Positions 1-7,783 are shown, counted from the first letter of the stretch. The stretch is 28,348 nucleotides of DNA from an uncultured Lachnospiraceae bacterium (GCA_910588295.1 CAJUQO010000043.1:1120-29467), one strand, 5' to 3'. Program-made: numbers and translations. The notes: a model not told the origin generated them from the sequence alone.

Positions 1-220
1 TAAGTATGATTGGACAAGTGAGTATTATGCGGTAAAAGGTGGGGCAATTTCAGTCTTAGCTACGGTTGGAGGTGGAATGGCAAGCAGCTTAACGCCATTG
101 TATCTCTGTATAATCTTCCCGCATTATCAAATGATAATTATGTTTGGTATTACTTGTCTCATACTGCTGGCAACTTTGGCCATCTATCGTAAGGTTTGCC
201 GAACACAATTATATGTATAG
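1..220 (+). CDS. C-terminal fragment of a membrane transporter (MFS-like), start outside window
   Basis: An open frame enters from the left edge (first complete codon at base 2) and ends at TAG 218-220, giving about 72 residues. It contains two hydrophobic stretches: a Gly/Ala/Ser-rich one around AISVLATVGGGMASS, and a longer one around MIIMFGITCLILLATLAIY. A short basic tail (YRKVCRTQLYV) follows. This fits the last two transmembrane helices and cytoplasmic end of an MFS-type permease. The substrate cannot be told. The stretch is clearly more AT-rich than the genes that follow, which may mean a different origin. The frame is certain; the family is an inference from the hydrophobicity pattern. 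Confidence 0.6.
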   Translation, partial: KYDWTSEYYAVKGGAISVLATVGGGMASSLTPLYLCIIFPHYQMIIMFGITCLILLATLAIYRKVCRTQLYV

Positions 221-293
221 ATTTGTGAAAAACATAGCTTTTTAGACTTGAAATGTAAGGCTTTGACAATAAGAACAGATGAGAGCTTTTATA

Positions 294-339
294 GAAAAAA
301 TCAGGGCGAGGTGCGGCTCATGTAAGCCGTTCCTCGCCT
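294..339 (-). terminator. Intrinsic terminator of the ilvN-ilvC unit
   Basis: On the minus strand, downstream of the ilvC stop, arms GGCGAGG (305-311) and CCTCGCC (332-338) pair, and CGGCT pairs with AGCCG inside. This gives a stem of about 12 pairs with a short internal mismatch and a 6-nt loop. It is followed on the minus strand by a run of six T (295-300). There is no comparable T-run on the plus side, so it works for the minus-strand transcript. Confidence 0.85.
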
Positions 340-396
340 TGTTCAGAACTGTCTATTTCCCGACAGCCCCTTCCTCTGATTTCTATATGGAATCCA

Positions 397-1419
397 TTAG
401 TTGTTGATCAGCTTGTCCTCTCCGTTCCAGCTGTACAGCTTGCGGATCTCCTCACCAATCTTCTCGGCGGGATGCTCGGAGGCGAGCTTTCTCATAGCCT
501 GGAAATGTACCTGGGAACCGGCGCCGGACATATCCAGCAGGAAGTCCTTGGCGAAAGTACCGTCCTGGATATCAGACAGGATTTTCTTCATGGCCTTCTT
601 GGTCTCCTCGGTGATGATCTTCGGCCCGGTGATGTAATCGCCGTACTCAGCGGTATTGGAAATAGAGTATCTCATACCCGCAAAGCCGGACTGGTAAATC
701 AGATCTACGATCAGCTTCATCTCGTGGATACACTCAAAGTAAGCGTTCCTCGGATCGTAACCGGCCTCGGTCAGAGTCTCAAAACCAGCCTGCATCAGAG
801 CGCACACGCCGCCGCAGAGAACGGCCTGCTCGCCGAACAGGTCTGTCTCGGTCTCGGTGCGGAAGGTGGTCTCCAGCACACCGGCCCTGGCGCCGCCGAT
901 ACCCAGAGCGTAGGCAAGAGCGATATCCTGAGCCTTGCCTGTGGCATCCTGCTCCACGGCGATCAGACACGGAACACCCTTGCCGGCCTGGTACTCGCTG
1001 CGGACCGTATGTCCCGGCCCCTTCGGGGCGATCATGGTCACGTCCACGAATTTCGGCGGTTTAATGCAGCCGAAATGGATATTAAAGCCGTGGGCGAACA
1101 TCAGCATATTGCCTTCCTCCAGATTGGGCTCGATGCTCTCCTTGTACAACTGGGCCTGCTTCTCATCATTGATCAGGATCATGATGATATCCGCTTTTTT
1201 GGCAGCCTCCGCCGCTGTATACACCTGGAACCCCTGGGCTTCTGCTTTTGCCCAAGAACGGGAGCCTTCATAGAGGCCGATGATCACGTTGCAGCCGGAC
1301 TCTTTTAAATTCAGCGCGTGGGCATGGCCCTGGCTGCCGTATCCGACGATGGCAATCGTCTTGTTTTCCAATAAACTGAGGTTGCAATCCTCTTGGTAAA
1401 AAATCTTTGCTTCTGACAT
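397..1419 (-). CDS. ilvC: Ketol-acid reductoisomerase (class I)
   Basis: Converts acetolactate or acetohydroxybutyrate to the dihydroxy acid (isomerisation plus NAD(P)H reduction) in branched-chain amino acid synthesis; cytosolic, Mg-dependent. The 340-residue protein has the usual class I length. The N-terminal Rossmann domain shows GYGSQGHAHALN at about 26-37, and the short loop GLYEGSRSW that contacts the cofactor phosphate. The knotted helical domain carries GVLETTFRTETETDLFGEQ with the acidic metal ligands, and ECIHEMKLIVDLIYQSG. Serines 53 and 55 in the cofactor loop suggest NADPH preference by family knowledge; this is not proven. The start is fixed by AAGGAGG 7-10 nt upstream. It lies 20 nt downstream of ilvN and shares its promoter; a terminator follows the stop. 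Confidence 0.98.
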   Translation of the reverse strand: MSEAKIFYQEDCNLSLLENKTIAIVGYGSQGHAHALNLKESGCNVIIGLYEGSRSWAKAEAQGFQVYTAAEAAKKADIIMILINDEKQAQLYKESIEPNLEEGNMLMFAHGFNIHFGCIKPPKFVDVTMIAPKGPGHTVRSEYQAGKGVPCLIAVEQDATGKAQDIALAYALGIGGARAGVLETTFRTETETDLFGEQAVLCGGVCALMQAGFETLTEAGYDPRNAYFECIHEMKLIVDLIYQSGFAGMRYSISNTAEYGDYITGPKIITEETKKAMKKILSDIQDGTFAKDFLLDMSGAGSQVHFQAMRKLASEHPAEKIGEEIRKLYSWNGEDKLINN

Positions 1420-1439
1420 TCTTTATTCCTCCTTAATTG

Positions 1440-1937
1440 TTAAAAGCTTTTCATATTATCTACGCCCCTGGATATACCGGCCACACCCGTGCGGGCCAGC
1501 TCCAGGATCTCGTAGCCTTTGAGAAGATTTAAAAACGCTGACAATTTGCTGACCGTTCCGACCACCTCCAGGGTCATGGACTCCGGCCCCACATCCACGG
1601 TCTTCGCCTTGAATATTTCGGCGATCGCCAGGATATTCTGTCTGTCTCTCTCACTGGCGGCAAGCTTGGCCATCATTAGTTCATGGGTCACGCTGTCCTC
1701 CGGCGGAAGCTCCCGTATATCCCGGACATCCACCAGTTTCGCCAGCTGCTTGCGGATCTGCTCCAGAACGATATCATCACCACTGCAGACAATCGTCATT
1801 CTAGTAAACGCGGGATCCGTCGTAACGCCGGCGGTAATGCTGTCAATATTATACCCCCGCCTGGAAAACAGGCCGGCTATCCGGCTCAAAACTCCGGGCG
1901 TATTATCCATTAATAAAGAATAAACTCTCTGTTTCAT
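1440..1937 (-). CDS. ilvN: Acetolactate synthase small (regulatory) subunit
   Basis: Regulatory subunit of acetohydroxyacid synthase, which binds valine and activates the catalytic IlvB subunit. The 165-residue length is typical. The N-terminal ACT domain is plain: YSLLMDNTPGVLSRIAGLF at about 6-24, RRGYNIDSITAG, then FTRMTIVCSGDD. The C-terminal half has the family's REL..E..LMMAKLAAS segment and a closing ACT-like fold (KLSAFLNLLKGYEILELARTG). GGAAAGGA precedes the ATG. No ilvB large-subunit gene lies next to it, so the catalytic partner must be elsewhere. A promoter close to consensus lies just upstream (1976-2004), so ilvN-ilvC can be transcribed independently of the genes further upstream. 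Confidence 0.96.
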   Translation of the reverse strand: MKQRVYSLLMDNTPGVLSRIAGLFSRRGYNIDSITAGVTTDPAFTRMTIVCSGDDIVLEQIRKQLAKLVDVRDIRELPPEDSVTHELMMAKLAASERDRQNILAIAEIFKAKTVDVGPESMTLEVVGTVSKLSAFLNLLKGYEILELARTGVAGISRGVDNMKSF

Positions 1938-1975
1938 ACGAATCCTTTCCTTTCTCTAAAATGACCCTGACTGAC

Positions 1976-2004
1976 ATTTTAGCAATATGCGCATATTTTG
2001 TCAA
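1976..2004 (-). promoter_or_regulatory. ilvN-ilvC promoter with palindromic spacer
   Basis: On the minus strand, -35 TTGACA (1999-2004) and -10 TAAAAT (1976-1981) are separated by exactly 17 nt. The spacer contains a perfect 14-bp palindrome, AATATGCGCATATT (1984-1997), a candidate operator for a repressor that would block polymerase. The -35 box overlaps the stop codon of the upstream glycosylase gene. The leader before ilvN is only about 30 nt, too short for a peptide attenuator or T-box, so control is more likely by a DNA-binding protein. The regulator is not identifiable. Confidence 0.8.
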
Positions 2005-2837
2005 TTCGCTTTTGAGGAATTTAATTTGGGGGAACAACATAATTCATAATAAAATATGTACTGCTGCATAATCCCCTGGACTTTTGCATATCGCCTGTGG
2101 GGAAAGCCCCGCTTATAATGAGCCTCCATGACCTGACGGATATGGGTGTCCACTGGAAATGCCTGCAGATGATGAAGCCCGAAAAGGCAGATGCAGTCGG
2201 CCACCTTCTCCCCCACGCCGTAGAGTCCCAGAAGTTCCCGGCGGGCCTTAGGATAAGGCATCTTGCCCACGGCCTCCGGGTCAAACGCCCCCGATATCAC
2301 GCTTCTTGCCGCCCGCACCACATATTTGCTGCGGTATCCCAGGTTGCAGGCCATCAGCGCATCCTCCTCAAGCCCCGCCAGAGCCTCCGGGCGCGGAAAC
2401 GCATAGTACGTCCCGCCCCGTCCGTCGGGCAGCCGTTCTCCGTAGGCCTCACAGATATTTTCGATGCAGCGCCGGATACGGACGATGTTGTTCTGCTGGG
2501 AAATCAGGAACGACGCCAGCATCTCCCACAGATCCTGCCGCAGAATGCGGATACCCGAACCGAAAGCCGCCGCCTGATTCAAATAGGCGTCGCGCGGATT
2601 GATCTGTCCCAGAACGGCTCCGTAATCTAGCTCCAGATCGAAATATCCTGACCAGAAATCATCAAAAGCCGTTTCATCACAGTCAAACTCACATATTTCT
2701 CCCCTCTGTCTTGCCTCCAGCCTTCGTGCCCCGGCAATAATATGGAAATGCCCCTCCTCCGCCATGGTCATGCGGAAACACTGTCCAGACCGGCAGATCT
2801 GGGCGAGATCAAAATTCTTCAGTTCTTTTACGATCAT
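2001..2837 (-). CDS. ogg: 8-oxoguanine DNA glycosylase / AP lyase (clostridial OGG type, HhH-GPD)
   Basis: Removes 8-oxoguanine from DNA and nicks the abasic site. About 278 residues, close to clostridial OGG proteins. The N-terminal OGG domain (about 1-100) has RSGQCFRM near residue 20. The helix-hairpin-helix-GPD domain shows ISQQNNIVRI (about 113-122) and YGVGEKVADC (about 206-215) with the catalytic Lys at about 211. PVDTHI follows with the catalytic Asp at about 230. The ATG at 2837 overlaps the TGA of the PucR-type gene by one base (TGATG), so the two are translationally coupled. A GTG three bases earlier is an alternative start. There is no obvious functional tie to the regulator or to ilvNC downstream. 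Confidence 0.93.
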   Translation of the reverse strand: MIVKELKNFDLAQICRSGQCFRMTMAEEGHFHIIAGARRLEARQRGEICEFDCDETAFDDFWSGYFDLELDYGAVLGQINPRDAYLNQAAAFGSGIRILRQDLWEMLASFLISQQNNIVRIRRCIENICEAYGERLPDGRGGTYYAFPRPEALAGLEEDALMACNLGYRSKYVVRAARSVISGAFDPEAVGKMPYPKARRELLGLYGVGEKVADCICLFGLHHLQAFPVDTHIRQVMEAHYKRGFPHRRYAKVQGIMQQYIFYYELCCSPKLNSSKAN

Positions 2838-4423
2838 CACTTTTTCTCCTCTGCCGTGTGTTCCTGCGTCCTGGTTTCCCCGTCCAGCAGCAGATAGGAA
2901 ATTTCCAGGTACAGACGCTCTCTGGCATTGTCCAGATTTACATTCATCAGATTTTTCAGTCGGTCAAGACGGTAGAACAACGTGCTGCGGTGGATATACA
3001 GATCCCTGGCCGTCCGAACCGCGTTCTGATGATTGTACAGGTACACCCGCAGCGTCTCATACAGCTCTGTATGGTTCTGCTCATCATACTCACGGATCTC
3101 CAGTAATTTATGGGAGCACAGATGCCTGGCCGGCAAAATGCGGGAGGCTTCATGAAGCAGGTACTGCAGCGCGCAGTCGTCATAAAAATAAGTCCAGAAC
3201 ATCTGGCCGCTGCCCCTGCCATACCGCAGGGCGATCCCCGCCTGCTCATAATAATAAATAAGATCCGTAAAAGGACGGAAGCTGTTGCTGACACCGCAGA
3301 TGAAGAGCCCCTCACGGACAATAGCCGACAGATGAGGGATGATATTGGACAGCTTGCCCCCGTTAAAAGCCAGGTTGACCACCACCAGGATCTCCTCTTT
3401 GTAGGGCATGGCGTAGCTGCCGGAGAGCTGGGCCCGCAGGAAATTGCAGGTGCCGGACATGCTGCGCACACTCTTATCCCGGTTCTGAACCCCCAGGCGG
3501 ATACAGACATACTCATGCTCCGCTCCCCATTCCCGCCGCTGCAGGGCCGTCTCAATGCGCACCGGGTCCGTCTCCTGCCCCTCCAGAACACTCACCAGAA
3601 ATTCGCCGAAGGTATTCCCGCCCTCCTGCCTAAACACATTCCGGCGAGCCAGCCAGGTGCGGATAACCCCTGCCAGATACTCGGCCAGCAGAAAATGGGA
3701 GGGCATGATGGCAGCCTCCAGCTCGTCAATACACAGCCGCCCCTCGTACTGGCCGTATTCGTTCCATATATTGACATACAGGATCCTGTAGCCCCGCTGC
3801 TGCTCAGAAAACATGCTGGCTTCATGGGTAGACAGGGTACTGATGTATTCCGGGTCGATCTTGAAATCATTGATCACCGCTATGGGCAGCATATCCTTAC
3901 CGGTATAGGCATCGCGCTCCCACACTGTCATTCCCTCCGCTCTGTAAGGGCAGGCCAGGATATTGAAATCTATATCATGGACAAACAGCGGATTTTTAAA
4001 CTGCTCATAACCAATGCATAGAATATTCTCCAGAGGCAGATCCTGGTTCAGCGCATAGGCCAGGCGGCTGCTCCAGTCCAGCAGATCGTCGAAAACAGAC
4101 TGCACAAAGTCAAATATTTCCAGCAGATCACAATTTTCGGGTAAAACCAGCAGGGAGTAGTTGTGCCGTTGATAAAAGACCGGCGGCGGCCCGAGAGTGA
4201 TCAGGCAGCCGCCCGCCGGACGGACCAGAAATTCCGGCAGCTCCCTGCCCCGGGCTATGTAGACGTAATCCGCCTCCAGGACGTTTTGCTGGCGGAACAG
4301 GCGGGCGCCCCGCAGCTTCGCCCGGGTACTGCCCATTTTTAAAGAGATATCCTCCATGTATTCCTCAAATCTGTCCGTGATCAGCTGCATGTCCAAAAAC
4401 AACTGGGAAGTATTTTCCGTCAT
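2837..4423 (-). CDS. PucR-family transcriptional regulator
   Basis: A 528-residue DNA-binding regulator, probably controlling the divergent transporter/URO-D-like cassette. The recognisable part is the C-terminal PucR/CdaR-type helix-turn-helix, about 465-515: NAVRTARDLYIHRSTLFYR, then LDRLKNLMNVNLDNARERL. The family pattern of arginine/tyrosine-rich HTH followed by a leucine-rich helix is clear. The long N-terminal and central part (about 1-440) has no confidently recognised ligand domain. The start is supported by GGGGAAAGGAGCG just upstream of the ATG. The downstream gene overlaps its stop. What it senses cannot be read from the sequence. Confidence 0.88.
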   Translation of the reverse strand: MTENTSQLFLDMQLITDRFEEYMEDISLKMGSTRAKLRGARLFRQQNVLEADYVYIARGRELPEFLVRPAGGCLITLGPPPVFYQRHNYSLLVLPENCDLLEIFDFVQSVFDDLLDWSSRLAYALNQDLPLENILCIGYEQFKNPLFVHDIDFNILACPYRAEGMTVWERDAYTGKDMLPIAVINDFKIDPEYISTLSTHEASMFSEQQRGYRILYVNIWNEYGQYEGRLCIDELEAAIMPSHFLLAEYLAGVIRTWLARRNVFRQEGGNTFGEFLVSVLEGQETDPVRIETALQRREWGAEHEYVCIRLGVQNRDKSVRSMSGTCNFLRAQLSGSYAMPYKEEILVVVNLAFNGGKLSNIIPHLSAIVREGLFICGVSNSFRPFTDLIYYYEQAGIALRYGRGSGQMFWTYFYDDCALQYLLHEASRILPARHLCSHKLLEIREYDEQNHTELYETLRVYLYNHQNAVRTARDLYIHRSTLFYRLDRLKNLMNVNLDNARERLYLEISYLLLDGETRTQEHTAEEKK

Positions 4424-4539
4424 AACGCTCCTTTCCCCGTCTGCCCGGATCCGCCAGGCCGTTTTCCTCTTGATACACTTTGCCGTTAAAAAAAACGGAT
4501 CGGGCCCGACTATTCAGTCAGAAAAACCTTATTTTTACC

Positions 4540-4567
4540 AGTATAACACAACTCACCGATCTGCCGA
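4540..4567 (-). promoter_or_regulatory. Probable promoter of the PucR-type regulator gene
   Basis: Minus strand: TATACT (4540-4545) preceded by TGT, an extended -10, with TCGGCA (4562-4567) 16 nt upstream as a weak -35. About 115 nt separate it from the start codon. The remainder of the gap (4424-4850) is AT-rich with runs of A and T; no further gene is seen. Confidence 0.5.
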
Positions 4568-4766
4568 TTCGTTTTTTTGTCGGAAATGCAGCAGCGCTAT
4601 TCAGACATTTTGTACATATCTCCCCCCTTTCATGGCTTTTCTCTCAGTATTTTACGAATATACCTGTGCAAATACCTCTTTCTGTCCTCCTCCTTTTTTG
4701 CAAAAACAACCGGTATGATTCCGCAAAAGGGGAAAAAAACAGCAAAATCTCCAACGGATTGCAGAA

Positions 4767-4796
4767 TTGCGAAAAAGCATCTGTGAAGTTTATACT
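4767..4796 (+). promoter_or_regulatory. Probable promoter of the transporter/URO-D-like operon
   Basis: TTGCGA (4767-4772) and TATACT (4791-4796) with an 18-nt spacer, about 55 nt upstream of the transporter ATG, which follows a GAGAGGG ribosome binding site. It lies back-to-back with the regulator promoter, leaving about 200 nt between them for PucR-type binding sites. Confidence 0.5.
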
Positions 4797-4850
4797 ATTT
4801 GAGGATGGTGATAGATTCATCCGACACTTTATAGAAAGAGAGGGAAATTT

Positions 4851-6233
4851 ATGGCAAAAGAAAAAAAGCAACTCAGTAAATCCCTGCGCACGTTTTTCGG
4901 CGTCGGCGATTTCGGATTCAACCTGATGTCCAATGTGGAAACCTATTACTTCAATTTCTTCCTGACCAATGTGGCCGCTTTCAGCGTGGGCGTGGCAGGG
5001 ATCATCTCCTCCATCGCCAGCCTGACAGACGCCTGTTTGTCCTGGGTCTATGGGGCCATCCTCAACTCGGCCAAACCGAAAAAATGGGGACGTTACCGCT
5101 CCTGGCTGGTCATGCTCCCCTGGATCGTGCCGATCCTCTACGCTTTCCAGTTCTTAAAGATCGGCAACGGCCTGCTGTCGGCGGTAATCATCACTATCGC
5201 GGCGGTGGCCAGCCACGTCTGCTGGAATTTCCCTTATGTGGCCAATGTATCCATGATCAATGTAGCTGCTGCCAACCCTGACGACCGGATCGCCCTGTCC
5301 TCAATCCGGGCTTTCTGGAACAACCTGGGTTCCGTGCTGTTTTCCTATCTGGGACTGCCCCTAGCCACGATCCTGGGCGGTATCGTCGGTGAGAAGAATC
5401 AGTACGCGGCGCTGGCATTCGTCCTGGGCTGCGTGATGGTGGCCGGTTATTTTGCCCACTTCAAGATGCTGGACGGTTATGAGGAGACAGATGCCGTTTC
5501 CACGGCAAAAAAAGCGCCCGCCCAGAAGACCTCCGCCGGAGATATGGTCAGAGCCCTTTTTGCCAACCCGCCCCTTTTAGCTCTTTTAATCGCTGATTTG
5601 GCCAAATGGATGATCAAATTTGTAGTGGCCGGCACGGCCATGTATTATTTTACCTATGTAGCCCAGAATGTAGGCATGCAGGCAACCTACATACTGATCG
5701 CCAATATCGCCGGTATCATCGGCGCGTATATCAGCAAAGCCATTGCCCAGAAGCTGTCCACCAGGAATACTACGATCCTGACTTTCTTCGTGATGGCCGC
5801 CGTGATGATCGTAGCTTATTTTCTGAGGGCCAACGGAATTGTGGTCATCATACTGATGAGCCTGTCCCAGCTTGGTTACGGCATTGCCTACGCCTGTACC
5901 CCGGCCCTGTACGCCGACGCAGTCGTTTACAGCGAGTGGAAAACCAAAAAGAACGCCACCGGCTTTATCATGGGCCTGCAAAATATCCCCCTGAAAGTGG
6001 CTGTCCTCACCAAAGCCATCATCATCTCCGCCTGTCTGGCTGCCGCCAATTTCAGCGCGGACATTGATCCGGCAGCGGCCACAGAGGGATTAAAAAGCGG
6101 CATCGGCGTTGCCTTCATGATCGTGCCGGCCGCCGCCCTGATCGTGGGCGCCCTGCTTTTGATCGTCGGCTTCCGCATCACCAAGGAGGATGTGACGCGC
6201 TTCCAGAAGGAGATCGACGCAAGGAAAGCCTAA
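4851..6233 (+). CDS. GPH-type (glycoside-pentoside-hexuronide:cation symporter) MFS transporter
   Basis: A 460-residue inner-membrane symporter with about 12 transmembrane segments. The N-terminus LRTFFGVGDFGFNLMSNVETYYFNFFLTN is characteristic of the GPH branch, as are the first-loop helix LTDACLSWVYG and the basic loop NSAKPKKWGRYRSWL. A central cytoplasmic loop (about 200-230, polar, KKAPAQKTSAGD) divides the halves. The second half has the SEWKTKKNATGFIMGLQN segment typical of GPH proteins. It is first in an operon with the URO-D-like gene 35 nt downstream and divergent from the PucR-type regulator. The substrate is unknown; by family it could be a sugar or glycoside, and context suggests whatever the enzyme downstream acts on. 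Confidence 0.88.
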   Translation: MAKEKKQLSKSLRTFFGVGDFGFNLMSNVETYYFNFFLTNVAAFSVGVAGIISSIASLTDACLSWVYGAILNSAKPKKWGRYRSWLVMLPWIVPILYAFQFLKIGNGLLSAVIITIAAVASHVCWNFPYVANVSMINVAAANPDDRIALSSIRAFWNNLGSVLFSYLGLPLATILGGIVGEKNQYAALAFVLGCVMVAGYFAHFKMLDGYEETDAVSTAKKAPAQKTSAGDMVRALFANPPLLALLIADLAKWMIKFVVAGTAMYYFTYVAQNVGMQATYILIANIAGIIGAYISKAIAQKLSTRNTTILTFFVMAAVMIVAYFLRANGIVVIILMSLSQLGYGIAYACTPALYADAVVYSEWKTKKNATGFIMGLQNIPLKVAVLTKAIIISACLAAANFSADIDPAAATEGLKSGIGVAFMIVPAAALIVGALLLIVGFRITKEDVTRFQKEIDARKA

Positions 6234-6268
6234 AATTATATCAAACATAGACAGAGGAGGAATGAACC

Positions 6269-7258
6269 ATGCTTACACCAAAACAGAACTTACTGGAAAC
6301 CATCCACGGGGGAAACCCGGATCGCTTCGTCAACCAGTACGAATTTATCAAAATCCTGACCGGCGATCCCTATGCCCAGCACAACCCGGCCCCGAAATAC
6401 GGCGAGCACAATGTCGTGAACGCCTGGGGCGTGACCCGCTCCTATCCCGAAGGCACACCGGGCGCTTTTCCCGTCCATGACGCCGCCCATATCGTATGCC
6501 CCGACGTAACGGAGTGGCAGAAATATGTCAAAGCCCCCAACCTGAAATTCAGCGACGCCGAATGGGAGCCCTATCTGAAACGAGCGGAGGAGGTCAACCG
6601 GGATGAGTACTATGTATCTCCCTTTATTGCCCCGGGCATCTTTGAACAGTGCCATTACCTGATGGAGATCCAGAACACGTTGATCAATTTCTACGAAGAA
6701 CCTGAAGCTATGGCGGATCTGATCAAGTATCTGACCGACTGGGAGCTGCAGTACGCCGAAGAGCTCTGCTCACACCTGCATCCCACAGCCCTGTTCCACC
6801 ACGATGACTGGGGCAGCCAAATCTCCACGTTCCTGTCCCCGGATATGTTTGCCGAGTTCTACCTGGATGCCTACAAGCAGGTATACGGCTATTACAAATC
6901 CCATGGCGTAGAACTGATCGTACACCACTCCGATTCCTACGCAGCCACGCTGGTTCCCTATATGATCGAAATGGGCATCGATATCTGGCAGGGCGTCATG
7001 ACCACCAATAACATTCCCGAGCTGATCCAAAAATACGGAGGACAGATCTCCTTCATGGGCGGCATCGACAGCGCCAAAGTAGACCATCCGGGCTGGATCA
7101 GGGAAGAGGTTCACGAGGAAGTAGAAAAAGCCTGCCGTGCGTGCGGCAAACATTACTTTATCCCTAGTGCCTCCCAGGGTCTTCCCATAAGCACATTCCC
7201 CGGCGTATATGAAGCGCTGACCGAGGAAATTGACGCCATGAGCAAAGTTATGTTCTAG
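6269..7258 (+). CDS. URO-D-fold protein (uroporphyrinogen decarboxylase / MtaA-like family)
   Basis: A 329-residue TIM-barrel protein related to uroporphyrinogen decarboxylase and to cobamide methyltransferases (MtaA/CmuA). Recognisable blocks include PDRFVNQYEFIK near the N-terminus, FHHDDWGSQ (about 175), LSPDMFAEFYLDAYKQV, ELIVHHSDSYAATLVPYM (about 218-235) and a C-terminal GVYEALTEEIDAM helix. In the methyltransferases the HHSD position is normally H-x-C and a second Cys sits near the end; here these read HHS and PSASQG, so the usual Cys zinc ligands are missing. No heme genes and no corrinoid protein are nearby, so true uroporphyrinogen decarboxylation is unlikely. AGGAGGAATGAACC precedes the ATG. 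Role inferred: catabolism of the compound imported by the neighbouring symporter. Confidence 0.85.
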   Translation: MLTPKQNLLETIHGGNPDRFVNQYEFIKILTGDPYAQHNPAPKYGEHNVVNAWGVTRSYPEGTPGAFPVHDAAHIVCPDVTEWQKYVKAPNLKFSDAEWEPYLKRAEEVNRDEYYVSPFIAPGIFEQCHYLMEIQNTLINFYEEPEAMADLIKYLTDWELQYAEELCSHLHPTALFHHDDWGSQISTFLSPDMFAEFYLDAYKQVYGYYKSHGVELIVHHSDSYAATLVPYMIEMGIDIWQGVMTTNNIPELIQKYGGQISFMGGIDSAKVDHPGWIREEVHEEVEKACRACGKHYFIPSASQGLPISTFPGVYEALTEEIDAMSKVMF

Positions 7259-7295
7259 AGAATTCCTTATCGGAAATGTGTGGTTTTCCATCTGG

Positions 7296-7333
7296 GATAC
7301 TGCCGCTCATCCCGTATGGGTATCGTTTTTTTT
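7296..7333 (+). terminator. Possible intrinsic terminator after the URO-D-like gene
   Basis: GATAC (7296-7300) pairs with GTATC (7320-7324), extended by CC/GG across a two-base bulge. One base later comes a run of eight T (7326-7333). The stem is short, but the position 40-75 nt after the stop codon and the T-run fit a terminator. Confidence 0.45.
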
Positions 7334-7337
7334 GCCG

Positions 7338-7393
7338 TAGAGCCTGCGGGTCTCTCTTCCGCTGCAGGGCGGAAGAAAGACTTGCAGGCTCTG
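7338..7393. repeat. Near-perfect 56-nt intergenic hairpin
   Basis: Arms TAGAGCCTGC (7338-7347) and GCAGGCTCTG (7384-7393) continue inward through CTTCCGC (7356-7362) and GCGGAAG (7369-7375). By hand, 24 of 25 positions pair (three as G-T), closing a 6-nt loop. No T-run follows on either strand, so it is not an ordinary terminator. Eight T lie just before it on the plus strand. It could be a miniature palindromic repeat or an RNA stability or processing element. Confidence 0.75.
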
Positions 7394-7783
7394 TAAGGAT
7401 GCCGAACCGCATGCTCCATAAATTTGCGGGTATCTTCCGGTGCCTTGCCAATAAACCTGTTTTTACACAAATGCTGAAATCCTGTAACTTGACAAACCTT
7501 TTGATGTCACCTTGCTTAACGTGAAACCAGGCATCCATCTTTTTTAGTAGATGAGACCGCATCTTTCAGAAGTTTCTGCTTACCAAAGCTATCACCTCCC
7601 CTTAAATTGATGAATATCTCGCAAAACAATTGCTTATAGATTGCTTTCAGCAATCACCATCGAAATCTTCCCGTGTAGCGATTTTTTATACTTCACACCA
7701 TCAATGGCTTTTCCCGTCCACATATCAATCGAAAATCCCACCGTCAGCAGGTCATCCTTTTTCTACCATATCCAAATTTCCCC
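7394..7783. other. Non-coding gap with possible decayed minus-strand reading frames
   Basis: No convincing gene is seen. On the minus strand a 35-codon frame ends at 7634-7636 (start GTG at 7741; it includes DMWTGKAIDGVKYKKSL). It is followed about 33 nt later by a strong Shine-Dalgarno-like GGGGAGGTGA (7592-7601) and a TTG start (7584-7586) that opens a frame of only six codons. This arrangement resembles the end of one gene and the start of another after decay. A 104-codon minus-strand frame at 7248-7562 also exists but runs into the end of the convergent gene and resembles nothing I know. A small hairpin GATTGC/GCAATC lies at about 7640-7656. Confidence 0.35.

Noticed and set aside
266..295. 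TTGACA on the plus strand followed by a CTTTTA-like -10
   Set aside because: The -10 is poor and transcription would run straight into a hairpin and antisense to ilvC; no gene needs it.
472..1308. Long plus-strand open frame (278 codons) opposite ilvC
   Set aside because: It is the shadow of the codon bias of ilvC; its translation lacks any family features and no ribosome site precedes it.
3110..4021. Long plus-strand open frame (303 codons) opposite the PucR-type gene
   Set aside because: The minus-strand product has a recognisable HTH and supported start; the plus-strand product is not protein-like and has no ribosome site.
4481..4500. CCGTT/AACGG hairpin with poly-A/T
   Set aside because: The T-run is in the loop instead of after the stem, so it is not a terminator.
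7248..7562. Minus-strand 104-codon frame
   Set aside because: It runs into the 3' end of the convergent URO-D-like gene, contains the hairpin at 7338-7393 and resembles no known protein.
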